Below the pieces are notes generated by a model. It worked only from the letters and a program-made list of their open reading frames with translations. It searched no databases and was not told where the DNA came from. Of a stretch of 64,000 nt of DNA, positions 46,264 through 56,217 are shown piece after piece. How positions within the stretch are numbered: position 1 is the stretch's first letter; every line of letters starts with the position of its first letter. The DNA is from Aequorivita sp. CIP111184 (GTDB lineage: Bacteria; Bacteroidota; Bacteroidia; Flavobacteriales; Flavobacteriaceae). The stretch covers positions 62,001-126,000 of the forward strand of contig NZ_UEFQ01000019.1 of assembly GCF_900489465.1 (NCBI RefSeq), in the 5' to 3' direction. A program made the translations under genes and the position numbers.

Positions 46264-47607
46264 ATGAAATTTATCGATACCTTAAAAAATGTTTGGAAAA
46301 TAGAGGAACTGCGTAATCGCATTCTGCTTACTCTTGGAATGCTATTGGTTTACCGTTTTGGTGCGCAAGTAGTGCTTCCCGGAATTGATGCAGATATGTT
46401 GGCACAGTTCGCAGGTAAATTCAATGCCGGTGGTATTGGTGGATTACTAAACGCATTTACAGGAGGAGCTTTTGCTAACGCTTCTGTTTTTGCATTAGGT
46501 ATTATGCCATATATTTCTGCTTCCATTGTTGTACAGTTGATGCAGATTGCTGTTCCTTACCTTCAGAAATTACAGAAAGAAGGCGAGAGTGGCCGTAAGA
46601 AAATCAATCAAATTACACGTTGGTTAACGATAGGAATTTGTTTGGTGCAAGCCCCAAGTTATCTTGCAGGCCTTCCAGCAATGGGTGTTCCAGCAGAAGC
46701 TTTTATAATGGGCCAAAGCTTAATGTTCTATGTTTCTTCAGTAATTATATTGGTAACAGGAACAATATTTGCAATGTGGCTGGGTGAAAAAATCACCGAC
46801 AAAGGAATTGGTAACGGTATTTCCATACTTATTATGGTAGGTATCATTGCACGTTTGCCACAATCATTTGCTCAGGAATTTGTTTCAAGAGTTATTGAAT
46901 CAAACGGTGGTTTGATTATGATACTTATTGAATTGGTTATCTGGTTTATAATTATTCTATTATCAATTATGTTGGTAATGGCAGTTCGAAAGATACCTGT
47001 ACAATATGCAAGAAGAACAGCAAGTGGTGGTTACGAAAAGAATATTTTCGGAGCACGACAATTTATTCCATTAAAATTGAACGCTTCTGGGGTAATGCCA
47101 ATTATATTTGCGCAAGCAATTATGTTTGTACCATCTGCAGTTGCTAGTCTTTCCGAAAGTGATTTTGCTCAGGGAATTCAAGCTACATTCAGTGATATAT
47201 TTGGATTATGGTACAACTTGGTTTTCGCAATATTGATTATCATATTCACCTATTTCTATACAGCTATCACTGTTCCGACAAACAAGATGGCTGACGATTT
47301 GAAGCGAAGCGGTGGTTTCATTCCAGGTATTAAGCCAGGATCACAAACGGCTGAATATTTAGACCGAATAATGTCACAAATTACCCTTCCGGGATCTGTG
47401 TTTTTAGCATTAATCGCTATTGCACCAGCATTTGCGGTTAAGTTATTAGGCATTCAGCAAGGTTGGGCACTATTTTACGGTGGTACATCACTATTGATTA
47501 TGGTTGGTGTGGCTATTGATACAATGCAACAAGTAAACTCGTATTTGTTGAACCGTCATTACGATGGTTTGATGAAAAGCGGCAAAAATAGAAAGGCAGT
47601 AGCATAA
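46264..47607 (+). CDS. secY: Preprotein translocase subunit SecY
   Basis: The channel subunit of the Sec translocon in the inner membrane, 447 residues with ten transmembrane segments. Typical blocks are [41 protein letters not shown] near residues 80-120, the [10 protein letters not shown] loop near 242, and [13 protein letters not shown] near 345. It follows rplO by 12 bases. adk and map, which often follow secY in other phyla, are absent; infA comes directly. Confidence 0.98.
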   Translation: MKFIDTLKNVWKIEELRNRILLTLGMLLVYRFGAQVVLPGIDADMLAQFAGKFNAGGIGGLLNAFTGGAFANASVFALGIMPYISASIVVQLMQIAVPYLQKLQKEGESGRKKINQITRWLTIGICLVQAPSYLAGLPAMGVPAEAFIMGQSLMFYVSSVIILVTGTIFAMWLGEKITDKGIGNGISILIMVGIIARLPQSFAQEFVSRVIESNGGLIMILIELVIWFIIILLSIMLVMAVRKIPVQYARRTASGGYEKNIFGARQFIPLKLNASGVMPIIFAQAIMFVPSAVASLSESDFAQGIQATFSDIFGLWYNLVFAILIIIFTYFYTAITVPTNKMADDLKRSGGFIPGIKPGSQTAEYLDRIMSQITLPGSVFLALIAIAPAFAVKLLGIQQGWALFYGGTSLLIMVGVAIDTMQQVNSYLLNRHYDGLMKSGKNRKAVA

Positions 47608-47609
47608 TT

Positions 47610-47825
47610 ATGGCAAAACAAAGCGCAATAGAACAAGATGGAAGTATAGTGGAAGCACTATCAAACGCGATGTTCCGTGTAGAATTGGAAAATGGTCATA
47701 TTGTAACAGCACACATTTCAGGCAAGATGCGTATGCACTACATTAAATTGTTGCCCGGAGATAAAGTGAAATTAGAAATGAGCCCTTATGATTTAAGTAA
47801 GGCAAGAATAACATACAGATACTAA
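47610..47825 (+). CDS. infA: Translation initiation factor IF-1
   Basis: A 71-residue OB-fold protein that binds the 30S A site during initiation. [32 protein letters not shown], then [37 protein letters not shown], are nearly universal IF-1 sequences. It lies 2 bases after secY and before rpmJ. Confidence 0.98.
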   Translation: MAKQSAIEQDGSIVEALSNAMFRVELENGHIVTAHISGKMRMHYIKLLPGDKVKLEMSPYDLSKARITYRY

Positions 47826-47869
47826 TACAACGGACCTCACGGTTCATTGAAATATAAAAACAGAAACAG

Positions 47870-47986
47870 ATGAAAGTAAGAGCATCCGTAAAGAAAAGAA
47901 GTGCCGACTGCAAGATTGTTCGCAGAAAAGGCAGATTATATGTAATTAACAAAAAGAACCCAAAGTTCAAACAAAGACAAGGATAA
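47870..47986 (+). CDS. rpmJ: Ribosomal protein L36 (zinc-free type)
   Basis: A 38-residue 50S protein, ATG at 47870 to TAA at 47986. It reads [20 protein letters not shown] and continues [18 protein letters not shown]. Zinc-ribbon L36 has ligands C-x2-C plus a later C and H; here only one Cys (ADCK) is left, and the later Cys position is Asn and the His position Phe, so this is the C-minus form. It lies between infA and rpsM. Confidence 0.95.
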   Translation: MKVRASVKKRSADCKIVRRKGRLYVINKKNPKFKQRQG

Positions 47987-47989
47987 GTT

Positions 47990-48364
47990 ATGGCAAGAAT
48001 CGCAGGTGTAGATATCCCGAAGCACAAAAGGGGTGTAATCGCGTTAACGTATATCTTCGGAATCGGTAAAAGCCGTGCCCAAGATATTCTGAAAAAAGCC
48101 GAGGTTAACGAAGACAAAAAAGTAAGTGAATGGAACGATGATGAAATCGGTGCTATTCGTGACGCTGTATCGTCTTTCAAAATCGAAGGTGAATTACGTA
48201 GTGAAGTTCAATTGAGCATTAAACGCTTAATGGACATTGGTTGTTACAGAGGTATTCGTCACAGATCGGGTCTTCCGTTAAGAGGACAACGTACTAAGAA
48301 TAACTCTCGTACAAGAAAAGGAAAACGTAAAACTGTTGCTAACAAGAAAAAAGCAACTAAATAA
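47990..48364 (+). CDS. rpsM: Ribosomal protein S13
   Basis: A 124-residue 30S head protein contacting the 50S subunit and P-site t[34 protein letters not shown] and the C-terminal [26 protein letters not shown] are diagnostic. It begins the alpha-operon block rpsM-rpsK-rpsD-rpoA-rplQ. Confidence 0.98.
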   Translation: MARIAGVDIPKHKRGVIALTYIFGIGKSRAQDILKKAEVNEDKKVSEWNDDEIGAIRDAVSSFKIEGELRSEVQLSIKRLMDIGCYRGIRHRSGLPLRGQRTKNNSRTRKGKRKTVANKKKATK

Positions 48365-48375
48365 AACCTAGAGTT

Positions 48376-48777
48376 ATGGCAAAGACAACGTCTAAGACTA
48401 CAAAAACAGTTAAAAAACGCAAGGTTAATGTTGAATCAGTTGGTGAAGCACACATTACAGCTTCCTTCAACAACATTATCGTTTCGTTAACTAATAAAAA
48501 CGGAGATGTTATATCTTGGTCCTCAGCCGGTAAAATGGGCTTTCGTGGATCTAAGAAAAACACTCCTTATGCAGCTCAATTGGCATCAGAAGATTGCGCA
48601 AAAGTTGCTCACGATGCCGGATTGCGTAAAGTAAAAGTTTATGTAAAAGGGCCAGGAAACGGTAGAGAATCTGCAATACGATCCATCCACAACGCAGGAA
48701 TTGAAGTTACAGAGATTATCGATGTTACGCCAATGCCGCACAACGGATGCCGTCCTCCAAAAAGAAGAAGAGTTTAA
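48376..48777 (+). CDS. rpsK: Ribosomal protein S11
   Basis: A 133-residue 30S platform protein. [42 protein letters not shown] at about residues 30-70 and the ending [17 protein letters not shown] are characteristic. An 89-base spacer with a long inverted repeat separates it from rpsD. Confidence 0.98.
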   Translation: MAKTTSKTTKTVKKRKVNVESVGEAHITASFNNIIVSLTNKNGDVISWSSAGKMGFRGSKKNTPYAAQLASEDCAKVAHDAGLRKVKVYVKGPGNGRESAIRSIHNAGIEVTEIIDVTPMPHNGCRPPKRRRV

Positions 48778-48797
48778 TTAATTATAAATATCAATCT

Positions 48798-48849
48798 GAA
48801 GGGTAAAAAACTAAAGGATTAACGTAAGACCTTAATTTAGTTTTCCTTC
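48798..48849 (+). promoter_or_regulatory. Long inverted repeat in the rpsK-rpsD spacer (candidate S4 site)
   Basis: GAAGG (48798-48802) pairs with CCTTC (48845-48849), and AAAACTAAA (48807-48815) pairs with TTTAGTTTT (48836-48844), giving 14 base pairs with one bulge. An apical GG/CC or AAGG/CCTT pairing is also possible. It ends 17 bases before the rpsD ATG. S4 regulates its own synthesis in other bacteria. Confidence 0.5.
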
Positions 48850-48866
48850 ATAACCTTAAATTAGAA

Positions 48867-49472
48867 ATGGCAAGATATACTGGTCCAAAAACTAAAATCG
48901 CCCGTAAGTTCGGGGAAGCAATCTTCGGAGACGATAAATCTTTCGAAAAGAGAAATTACCCTCCAGGGCAACACGGTAACACACGTCGTCGTGGAAAAAA
49001 ATCTGAATATGCAATCCAATTGATGGAGAAGCAAAAAGCAAAATATACCTATGGTATTTTGGAGCGTCAATTCAGAAACATGTTCAAAAAAGCAACTGCT
49101 GCACCTGGTATTACAGGTCAAGTATTGCTTCAATTGGCGGAGTCTCGTCTAGATAACGTAGTGTATCGTATGGGGATTTCTCCAAGTCGCTCTGGTGCTA
49201 GACAATTAGTTTCTCACCGTCATATCACCGTTAATGGTGAAAAAGTAAACATTCCATCTTACCAGTTGAAAGCTGGAGATGTAGTGGCCGTTAGAGAGAA
49301 ATCAAAATCTCTTAGCGCAATCAACGATTCGTTGGCAAATGCAAGTCATGTGTATGAGTGGATCACTTGGAATAGCGAAACCAAACAAGGAACATTTGTT
49401 TCTGTCCCTGAGCGAATCCAGATTCCAGAAAACATTAACGAGCAGTTTATCGTCGAATTATATTCTAAATAA
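48867..49472 (+). CDS. rpsD: Ribosomal protein S4 (zinc-free type)
   Basis: A 201-residue primary 16S rRNA-binding protein. N-terminal [37 protein letters not shown]; it contains no Cys, so it lacks the zinc site found in some S4 proteins. The S4 RNA-binding domain has [33 protein letters not shown] near residues 92-125. S4 often controls its own operon; an inverted repeat precedes it. Confidence 0.98.
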   Translation: MARYTGPKTKIARKFGEAIFGDDKSFEKRNYPPGQHGNTRRRGKKSEYAIQLMEKQKAKYTYGILERQFRNMFKKATAAPGITGQVLLQLAESRLDNVVYRMGISPSRSGARQLVSHRHITVNGEKVNIPSYQLKAGDVVAVREKSKSLSAINDSLANASHVYEWITWNSETKQGTFVSVPERIQIPENINEQFIVELYSK

Positions 49473-49493
49473 TAAAAACACAGAAAGTCAATT

Positions 49494-50486
49494 ATGGCAG
49501 TATTTAGTTTTCAGAAGCCTGATAAAGTTATAATGGTAAATTCTACCGATTTCGAAGGGAAATTTGAATTTCGTCCTTTGGAACCAGGTTACGGACTTAC
49601 CATTGGTAACGCATTAAGACGTGTACTACTTTCCTCTTTGGAAGGATTCGCCATCACTTCGGTTCGCATCGAAGGTGTGGATCACGAATTTTCTACCATC
49701 GCTGGTGTAGTGGAAGATGTTACCGAAATTATTTTGAACCTGAAACAAGTTCGTTTCAAAAGACAGATTGACGAGATAGACAACGAAACCGTTACTATTT
49801 CCGTTTCTGGAAACGAGCAGTTAAAGGCTGGTGATTTCCAAAAATTCATTTCAGGATTCCAAGTATTGAACCCAGAATTGGTTCTTTGCAATATGGATCC
49901 AAAAGTGAATCTTAATTTCGAAATCACTATCGAAAAAGGTCGTGGCTATGTTCCCGCTGAAGAGAACAAAAAAGCGAACGCTCCTTTAGGAACCATCTTT
50001 ACAGATTCTATCTACACTCCAATAAAAAATGTGAAGTACAGCATTGAAAACTTCCGTGTAGAGCAAAAAACAGATTACGAAAAATTAGTTTTTGAAATCG
50101 TTACAGACGGATCTATTCACCCAAAAGATGCTTTGACCGAAGCTGCAAAAACATTGATTCACCACTTTATGTTGTTCAGCGATGAGCGTATTACTTTAGA
50201 GGCTGATGAGATTGCACAAACTGAAACTTATGATGAAGAATCCCTTCATATGCGTCAGTTGCTTAAAACAAAATTAGTAGATATGGACCTTTCTGTTCGT
50301 GCGCTAAACTGTTTGAAAGCTGCAGAGGTTGATACCTTGGGAGATCTTGTTTCTTTCAACAAAAATGACTTGATGAAGTTCCGCAACTTCGGTAAAAAAT
50401 CGCTTACAGAGCTTGAAGAGCTTGTAAATGTAAAAGGCCTAAACTTCGGAATGGATCTTGCAAAATATAAATTAGATAAAGATTAG
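49494..50486 (+). CDS. rpoA: RNA polymerase subunit alpha
   Basis: A 330-residue subunit that nucleates RNA polymerase assembly. The N-terminal domain has [32 protein letters not shown] near residues 31-62; the C-terminal domain (about 255-320) has [43 protein letters not shown], containing the DNA- and activator-contacting helix. It lies between rpsD and rplQ, as is universal. Confidence 0.98.
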   Translation: MAVFSFQKPDKVIMVNSTDFEGKFEFRPLEPGYGLTIGNALRRVLLSSLEGFAITSVRIEGVDHEFSTIAGVVEDVTEIILNLKQVRFKRQIDEIDNETVTISVSGNEQLKAGDFQKFISGFQVLNPELVLCNMDPKVNLNFEITIEKGRGYVPAEENKKANAPLGTIFTDSIYTPIKNVKYSIENFRVEQKTDYEKLVFEIVTDGSIHPKDALTEAAKTLIHHFMLFSDERITLEADEIAQTETYDEESLHMRQLLKTKLVDMDLSVRALNCLKAAEVDTLGDLVSFNKNDLMKFRNFGKKSLTELEELVNVKGLNFGMDLAKYKLDKD

Positions 50487-50501
50487 TTAATACGTCATAT
50501 T

Positions 50502-50527
50502 TTGCTCCCCAAAATGGGTCGTAGCAA
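50502..50527 (+). promoter_or_regulatory. Hairpin in the rpoA-rplQ spacer
   Basis: TTGCT pairs with AGCAA, and CCC with GGG inside it, around AAAAT. There is no T tract, so it is not a terminator. It may be a processing or stability element. Confidence 0.35.
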
Positions 50528-50551
50528 GATGATGATTAAAACAAAAATGTC

Positions 50552-51061
50552 ATGAGACACGGAAAAAAAATAAATCACTTAGGAAGAAAAACCGCCCACA
50601 GACATTCAATGTTGGCAAACATGGCTTGTTCACTTGTTGAACACAAACGTATCAACACTACAGTAGCGAAAGCGAAAGCGTTGAAAAAATTTGTTGAGCC
50701 ATTGGTAACAAAATCTAAGGAAGACACTACCCATAACCGTCGTTTGGTTTTTGCAAAAATGCGTCAAAAAGAAGCAGTTGCAGAACTTTTTAGAACTGTT
50801 GCACCAAAAGTTGGTGATCGTCCAGGAGGTTACACCCGAATCATTAAATTGGGTAACCGTCTAGGTGATAACGCTGATATGGCAATGATAGAGCTTGTAG
50901 ATTTCAACGAAATTTATAATGTAGGCAAAGCTACCAAGAAGAAAACTACGCGTAGAAGTCGTCGTGGAAGCGGAACTCCTACTGAAGCTGATGCTGCTGC
51001 ACCAGCTGCAAAAGCCGCTCCAGCAAAAGCTGAAAGTAAAGCTAAGAAAGAAGAAGAATAG
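50552..51061 (+). CDS. rplQ: Ribosomal protein L17
   Basis: A 169-residue 50S protein. The conserved domain (residues 1-125) starts [28 protein letters not shown] and contains [31 protein letters not shown] Bacteroidota-type C-terminal tail of about 40 residues, rich in Ala, Lys and Glu ([19 protein letters not shown]), is extra compared with E. coli. It is the last gene of the translation supercluster, followed by a terminator. Confidence 0.97.
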   Translation: MRHGKKINHLGRKTAHRHSMLANMACSLVEHKRINTTVAKAKALKKFVEPLVTKSKEDTTHNRRLVFAKMRQKEAVAELFRTVAPKVGDRPGGYTRIIKLGNRLGDNADMAMIELVDFNEIYNVGKATKKKTTRRSRRGSGTPTEADAAAPAAKAAPAKAESKAKKEEE

Positions 51062-51085
51062 ATGAATTTAAATTCATTAAATAAC

Positions 51086-51120
51086 AAAGGGATAAGCGTT
51101 TTCGTTTATCCCTTTTTTTT
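51086..51120 (+). terminator. Terminator of the ribosomal protein supercluster
   Basis: A 13-base-pair stem (AAAGGGATAAGCG with CGTTTATCCCTTT, one G-T pair) has a TTTT loop and a T8 run overlapping the stem end. It lies 25 bases after the rplQ stop. Confidence 0.92.
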
Positions 51121-51124
51121 ATAC

Positions 51125-51132
51125 TATTTTTG
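51125..51132 (+). promoter_or_regulatory. -7 element of carA
   Basis: TATTTTTG fits TAnnTTTG and lies 5 bases after the rplQ terminator. The -33 position, 20 bases upstream, is TTCG inside the terminator hairpin. The leader to the carA ATG is about 70 bases. Confidence 0.5.
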
Positions 51133-51157
51133 CAAAGATTTTTGAGAAACCTAAAAT

Positions 51158-51182
51158 TGTCACCCTGAGCTTGTCAAAGGGT
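51158..51182. repeat. Dispersed-type intergenic repeat (GTCACCCTGAGCTTGTC family)
   Basis: TGTCACCCTGAGCTTGTC followed by AAAGGGT forms a small hairpin (ACCCT/AGGGT with inner TGA/TCA). Near-identical sequences are, to my knowledge, widespread between genes in Bacteroidota. It lies in the carA leader. Confidence 0.6.
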
Positions 51183-51204
51183 TGAAACTTGAAACCTTCT
51201 ATAA

Positions 51205-52326
51205 ATGAAATATCAAACACGAAAAAAAGCACTTATTTTACTCGCAGATGGAACCATTTTCTTCGGAAAAGCGGTTGGAAACAAAGAAGGCTCAGCCTTT
51301 GGAGAAGTTTGTTTCAATACAGGTATGACGGGCTATCAGGAAATTTTTACTGACCCATCCTACTTTGGACAAATTATGGTTGCCACTAACGCCCATATTG
51401 GGAATTATGGTGTTAATAAAGATGAAGTGGAATCTGATGGAATCAAAATTGCAGGTTTGGTTGTCCGTAATTTCAGCTACCATTATTCACGAGCTGCTGC
51501 AGATGACTCTTTGGAAGAATTTCTAAACAAAAACAATTTGCTAGCCATCAGCGATGTTGATACACGAGCCTTGGTAAGCTACATTCGCGACAATGGCGCA
51601 ATGAATGCGGTAATTTCTACCGAAGTTGATAACATTGAAGGGCTTAAAAAGCAATTGGCTGAAGTGCCTGAAATGAACGGTTTGGAGCTTGCTTCAAAAG
51701 TTTCTACTACAGCCCCTTATTTCTTTGGAAACGAAAATGCCAAATTTAAAATTTCAGCATTGGATTTGGGAATAAAGAAAAACATCCTCCGAAATCTTGA
51801 TAAAAGAGATTGCTACATAAAAGTTTTTCCATACAACGCCACTTTTTCAGATATGCAAGAATTTAATCCAGATGGCTATTTTATTTCAAACGGTCCTGGC
51901 GATCCGGAACCACTTCATGATGCAATAGAAGTTGTAAAAACAATTTTGGATAAAGAATTGCCAATGTTTGGCATTTGTTTAGGACATCAAGTTTTAGCTT
52001 TAGCAAACGGTATTTCAACCTATAAAATGCATAACGGCCACCGAGGCATAAACCATCCCGTTATGAATCTGTTAAGCGGTAAAGGTGAAATCACTTCACA
52101 GAACCACGGTTTCGCAATAAATAGAGAAGAAGCGGAAGCCAATCCAAATATTGAAATAACCCACGAGCATCTAAACGATCACACCGCAGCTGGAATACGA
52201 CTGAAAAATAAACCTGCCTTTTCGGTTCAGTATCATCCCGAAGCAAGTCCGGGACCGCACGATGCTTCGTATCTTTTTGATCAATTTATCGAGAGTATTG
52301 AAAACCATAAGTTGCAAACTGCATAA
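51205..52326 (+). CDS. carA: Carbamoyl phosphate synthase small subunit (glutamine-hydrolysing)
   Basis: The glutaminase subunit that feeds ammonia to CarB for carbamoyl phosphate, used for pyrimidines and arginine. 373 residues. The N-terminal domain has GEVCFNTGMTGYQEIFTDPSY near residues 33-53. The class I glutamine amidotransferase domain has ISNGPGDPEPL, the nucleophile Cys in MFGICLGHQVLA near 260, and the His/Glu pair in VQYHPEASPGPHD near 345. carB is not adjacent. The gene follows rplQ, as in other Flavobacteriia. Confidence 0.97.
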   Translation: MKYQTRKKALILLADGTIFFGKAVGNKEGSAFGEVCFNTGMTGYQEIFTDPSYFGQIMVATNAHIGNYGVNKDEVESDGIKIAGLVVRNFSYHYSRAAADDSLEEFLNKNNLLAISDVDTRALVSYIRDNGAMNAVISTEVDNIEGLKKQLAEVPEMNGLELASKVSTTAPYFFGNENAKFKISALDLGIKKNILRNLDKRDCYIKVFPYNATFSDMQEFNPDGYFISNGPGDPEPLHDAIEVVKTILDKELPMFGICLGHQVLALANGISTYKMHNGHRGINHPVMNLLSGKGEITSQNHGFAINREEAEANPNIEITHEHLNDHTAAGIRLKNKPAFSVQYHPEASPGPHDASYLFDQFIESIENHKLQTA

Positions 52327-52334
52327 AATATTAG

Positions 52335-52368
52335 ACCTGACAGGTTTCCAAAACTGGTCAGGTTTTTT
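52335..52368 (+). terminator. Terminator of carA
   Basis: ACCTGAC pairs with GTCAGGT; an inner helix GGTTT/AAAACT extends it after one mismatch, and a T6 run follows. The ACCTGACAGGTTT core is one I recall as a frequent intergenic hairpin in Flavobacteriaceae. Confidence 0.85.
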
Positions 52369-52388
52369 AATATTACACAATAAGATAA

Positions 52389-53699
<1,311 letters not shown>

Positions 53700-53716
53700 T
53701 TTTAAATCACTAATTT

Positions 53717-53745
53717 AAAAACCCTGCAAGCTGCGGGGTTTTTTT
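53717..53745 (+). terminator. Terminator of eno
   Basis: AAAACCCTGCA pairs with TGCGGGGTTTT (one T-G pair) around AGC, with a run of seven T residues overlapping the stem end. Confidence 0.9.
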
Positions 53746-53876
53746 ATATTCCGAAATTCGTTCAATAACCTATGATTTAAGGATTTTTTAACCTAAGATA
53801 ACGCAGTAATGCTAAAAAAATTGCTTGAGATTTCGTAAATTAGCATTTCTGAATAAATTAAAACACACAATATTTT

Positions 53877-55163
53877 ATGGCAAAGATGGCAACCCTCGAG
53901 ATAGATGGTAAAAAATACGAGTTTCCCATTGTGGAAGGAACTGAAAATGAATTAGGAATAGATATTAAAAGTCTTCGTACCGATACTAATGGTGTTGTTA
54001 CACTAGATCCAGGTTATAAAAATACGGGCGCTTGCGAAAGTGCAATTACCTTTTTAGATGGCGAAAAAGGAATTCTGAGATACCGCGGATATGCTATTGA
54101 AGAACTTGCCGAAAAAGCACACTTCTTAGAGGTTTGTTACCTGCTTATTTTTGGTGAATTACCTACTGAAACACAACTCAATAAATTTCACACAGATATA
54201 AAAGCACAATCCCATGTCGATGAGGATGTGAAACGTATTTTGGACGGTTTTCCAAAAGCTGCACATCCAATGGGAGTTTTATCTTCTTTAACGTCTGCAT
54301 TGGTGGCTTTTAACCCTTCTTCAGTGAATGTTGATAGTGAGGAAGATATGTACAAGGCAATTGTAAAAATTCTTGGAAAATTCCCTGTTTTAACTGCTTG
54401 GACATACAGAAAACGTATGGGGCTTCCGTTAGATTACGGCGGAGATTCCTTAGGTTATGTGGATAATTTTTTGAAAATGATGTTCAAAAAACCAAGTGGG
54501 GAATACTCAACCAATGAAACTGTTTTGGAAGCTTTAGATAAATTATTAATTCTTCATGCGGATCATGAACAGAACTGTTCTACATCAACCGTAAGAATCG
54601 TTGGTTCTTCACACGCCGGTTTGTTTGTTTCAATTTCTGCGGGAATTGCAGCTCTTTGGGGTCCACTTCACGGAGGTGCCAATCAAGCTGTTATAGAAAT
54701 GCTTGAAGCAATTAAAGAAGATGGCGGAGACACTAAGAAATTTATGGCGAAAGCAAAAGATAAAGATGATCCGTTCCGTTTGATGGGATTTGGACATAGG
54801 GTTTATAAAAACTTTGATCCACGTGCAAAAATCATTAAAAAAGCAGCCGATGACGTTTTAGAAAATTTAGGAATTGAAGATGAAATTCTAGATATTGCTA
54901 AAGCTTTAGAAAAAGAAGCATTGGAAGATCCATACTTTGTAGAAAGAAAATTATATCCAAATGTAGATTTCTATTCGGGAATAATTTATAGAGCACTTGG
55001 TATTCCAGTTGAAATGTTTACCCCGATGTTCGCTTTAGGGCGTTTACCAGGCTGGATTGCACAATGGAGAGAAATGCGTTTAAACAAAGAACCAATAGGG
55101 CGTCCTCGTCAAATCTATGTTGGCGAAACGCATAGAGAATTCTTGCCTGTTGAAAAGAGATAA
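53877..55163 (+). CDS. gltA: Citrate synthase
   Basis: The entry enzyme of the citric acid cycle, joining acetyl-CoA and oxaloacetate, 428 residues. The N-terminal small beta domain (MATLEIDGKKYEFPIVEGTENELG) marks the type II, hexameric bacterial form, which is usually NADH-sensitive. Catalytic residues lie in LHADHEQNCSTSTVR (first His), WGPLHGGANQAV and FGHRVYKNFDPRAK (second His), with the Asp region VDFYSGIIYRALG. It starts ATG at 53877 after a 131-base spacer in which I see no strong promoter. Confidence 0.97.
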   Translation: MAKMATLEIDGKKYEFPIVEGTENELGIDIKSLRTDTNGVVTLDPGYKNTGACESAITFLDGEKGILRYRGYAIEELAEKAHFLEVCYLLIFGELPTETQLNKFHTDIKAQSHVDEDVKRILDGFPKAAHPMGVLSSLTSALVAFNPSSVNVDSEEDMYKAIVKILGKFPVLTAWTYRKRMGLPLDYGGDSLGYVDNFLKMMFKKPSGEYSTNETVLEALDKLLILHADHEQNCSTSTVRIVGSSHAGLFVSISAGIAALWGPLHGGANQAVIEMLEAIKEDGGDTKKFMAKAKDKDDPFRLMGFGHRVYKNFDPRAKIIKKAADDVLENLGIEDEILDIAKALEKEALEDPYFVERKLYPNVDFYSGIIYRALGIPVEMFTPMFALGRLPGWIAQWREMRLNKEPIGRPRQIYVGETHREFLPVEKR

Positions 55164-55185
55164 ATCCTATTTTTTAATATATTTG

Positions 55186-55215
55186 AAAGCACTTCGGTAT
55201 CGAAGTGCTTTTTTT
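55186..55215 (+). terminator. Terminator of gltA
   Basis: AAAGCACTTCG pairs perfectly with CGAAGTGCTTT around GTAT, with a T9 run overlapping the stem end. It ends where the next -7 box begins. Confidence 0.9.
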
Positions 55216-55222
55216 ATATTTG
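55215..55222 (+). promoter_or_regulatory. -7 element giving a near-leaderless transcript
   Basis: TATATTTG is a full match to TAnnTTTG, only 4 bases before the ATG at 55227. The expected start of transcription falls at or within a few bases of the start codon. TTCG, 18 bases upstream inside the gltA terminator stem, could act as the -33 box. Confidence 0.5.
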
Positions 55223-55226
55223 CCTT

Positions 55227-56141
55227 ATGATTAAATTAAACATCAACGACGAAATTTCAAGATTGCGAGCTGTAATACTGGGCCGCGCAGATAGTAATGG
55301 TCCTATTCCCAAACTGGAAAACGCCTACGACCCTAAATCTGCTGAGCACATTAAAGGAGGCACGTATCCCAAAGATGAAGATATGGTTGATGAAATGGAA
55401 GCCGTTGCGGCTGTGTTCAAAAAATATGATGTTAAGGTCTATAGACCCCATTCCATAAAGGATTATAATCAAATATTTTCGCGTGATATCGCTTTTGTTA
55501 TTGAAGATAAATTTATAATTGCAAATATCCTTGAAGACCGTTCTATGGAAATTGAGGCCATTGAACATGTAATCAACCATATTGATTCTTCAAAAATTAT
55601 TAAATTTCCTGAAAATGCCCATATAGAGGGCGGCGACGTAATGCCTTGGGGAGATTATATTTTTGTGGGTGCCTATTATGGCGAAGATTATCCAAGTTTT
55701 ATTACGGCCCGAACCAATATGAATGCCGTTAAACATCTTCAGAAATTGTTTCCTCATAAAAAAGTTAAATCTTTCAATCTTAAAAAAAGCAATACTGTTG
55801 CTGATGAAAACGCACTGCATCTGGATTGTTGCTTTCAGCCCTTGGGAAGAGGAAAGGCAATAATACACAAAGAAGGATTTTTAATTGAAGAAGAATACGA
55901 ATGGCTTATTAATTTCTTCGGAAAAGAAAATTGTTTTCATATTAACAAGCAGGAAATGTATAATATGAACAGCAATATTTTCTCCATTTCTCCAAATGTT
56001 GTGATTTCAGAAAAAAACTTTACAAGATTAAATACTTGGCTTCGCGAACAGGGTTTTACTGTAGAAGAAGTTCCCTACGCCGAAATTTCAAAGCAGGAAG
56101 GCTTGCTTCGTTGTACTACAATGCCTCTTATTCGGGATTAA
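55227..56141 (+). CDS. Dimethylarginine dimethylaminohydrolase / arginine deiminase-like protein
   Basis: A 304-residue guanidino-modifying enzyme of the amidinotransferase (pentein) fold. Pentein features are the early Asp-rich FSRDIAFVIEDKFIIAN near residue 90, the catalytic His-Glu pair in AHIEGGDVM near 132, a second His in ENALHLDCCFQPLG near 195, and the C-terminal nucleophile Cys in LLRCTTMPLIRD near 296. It likely hydrolyses arginine or a methylated or related guanidine; which one cannot be told from sequence. It starts almost directly at its promoter. The link to carA and gltA is conserved in order but not clearly metabolic. Confidence 0.85.
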   Translation: MIKLNINDEISRLRAVILGRADSNGPIPKLENAYDPKSAEHIKGGTYPKDEDMVDEMEAVAAVFKKYDVKVYRPHSIKDYNQIFSRDIAFVIEDKFIIANILEDRSMEIEAIEHVINHIDSSKIIKFPENAHIEGGDVMPWGDYIFVGAYYGEDYPSFITARTNMNAVKHLQKLFPHKKVKSFNLKKSNTVADENALHLDCCFQPLGRGKAIIHKEGFLIEEEYEWLINFFGKENCFHINKQEMYNMNSNIFSISPNVVISEKNFTRLNTWLREQGFTVEEVPYAEISKQEGLLRCTTMPLIRD

Positions 56142-56171
56142 CGTAATTTCTTTTCTTTCAACCAAAAGCCC

Positions 56172-56197
56172 ATTATTTACGTATATATGTAAATAAT
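56172..56197. promoter_or_regulatory. 26-base dyad upstream of the barrel protein gene
   Basis: ATTATTTAC and GTAAATAAT are perfect 9-base inverted arms around GTATATAT. A short CCTTTTTA follows. It could be the terminator of the hydrolase gene or an operator for the gene at 56218; the A/T-only arms favour a protein-binding site or a weak terminator. Confidence 0.5.
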
Positions 56198-56217
56198 CCT
56201 TTTTATAGAAAAGTTCC

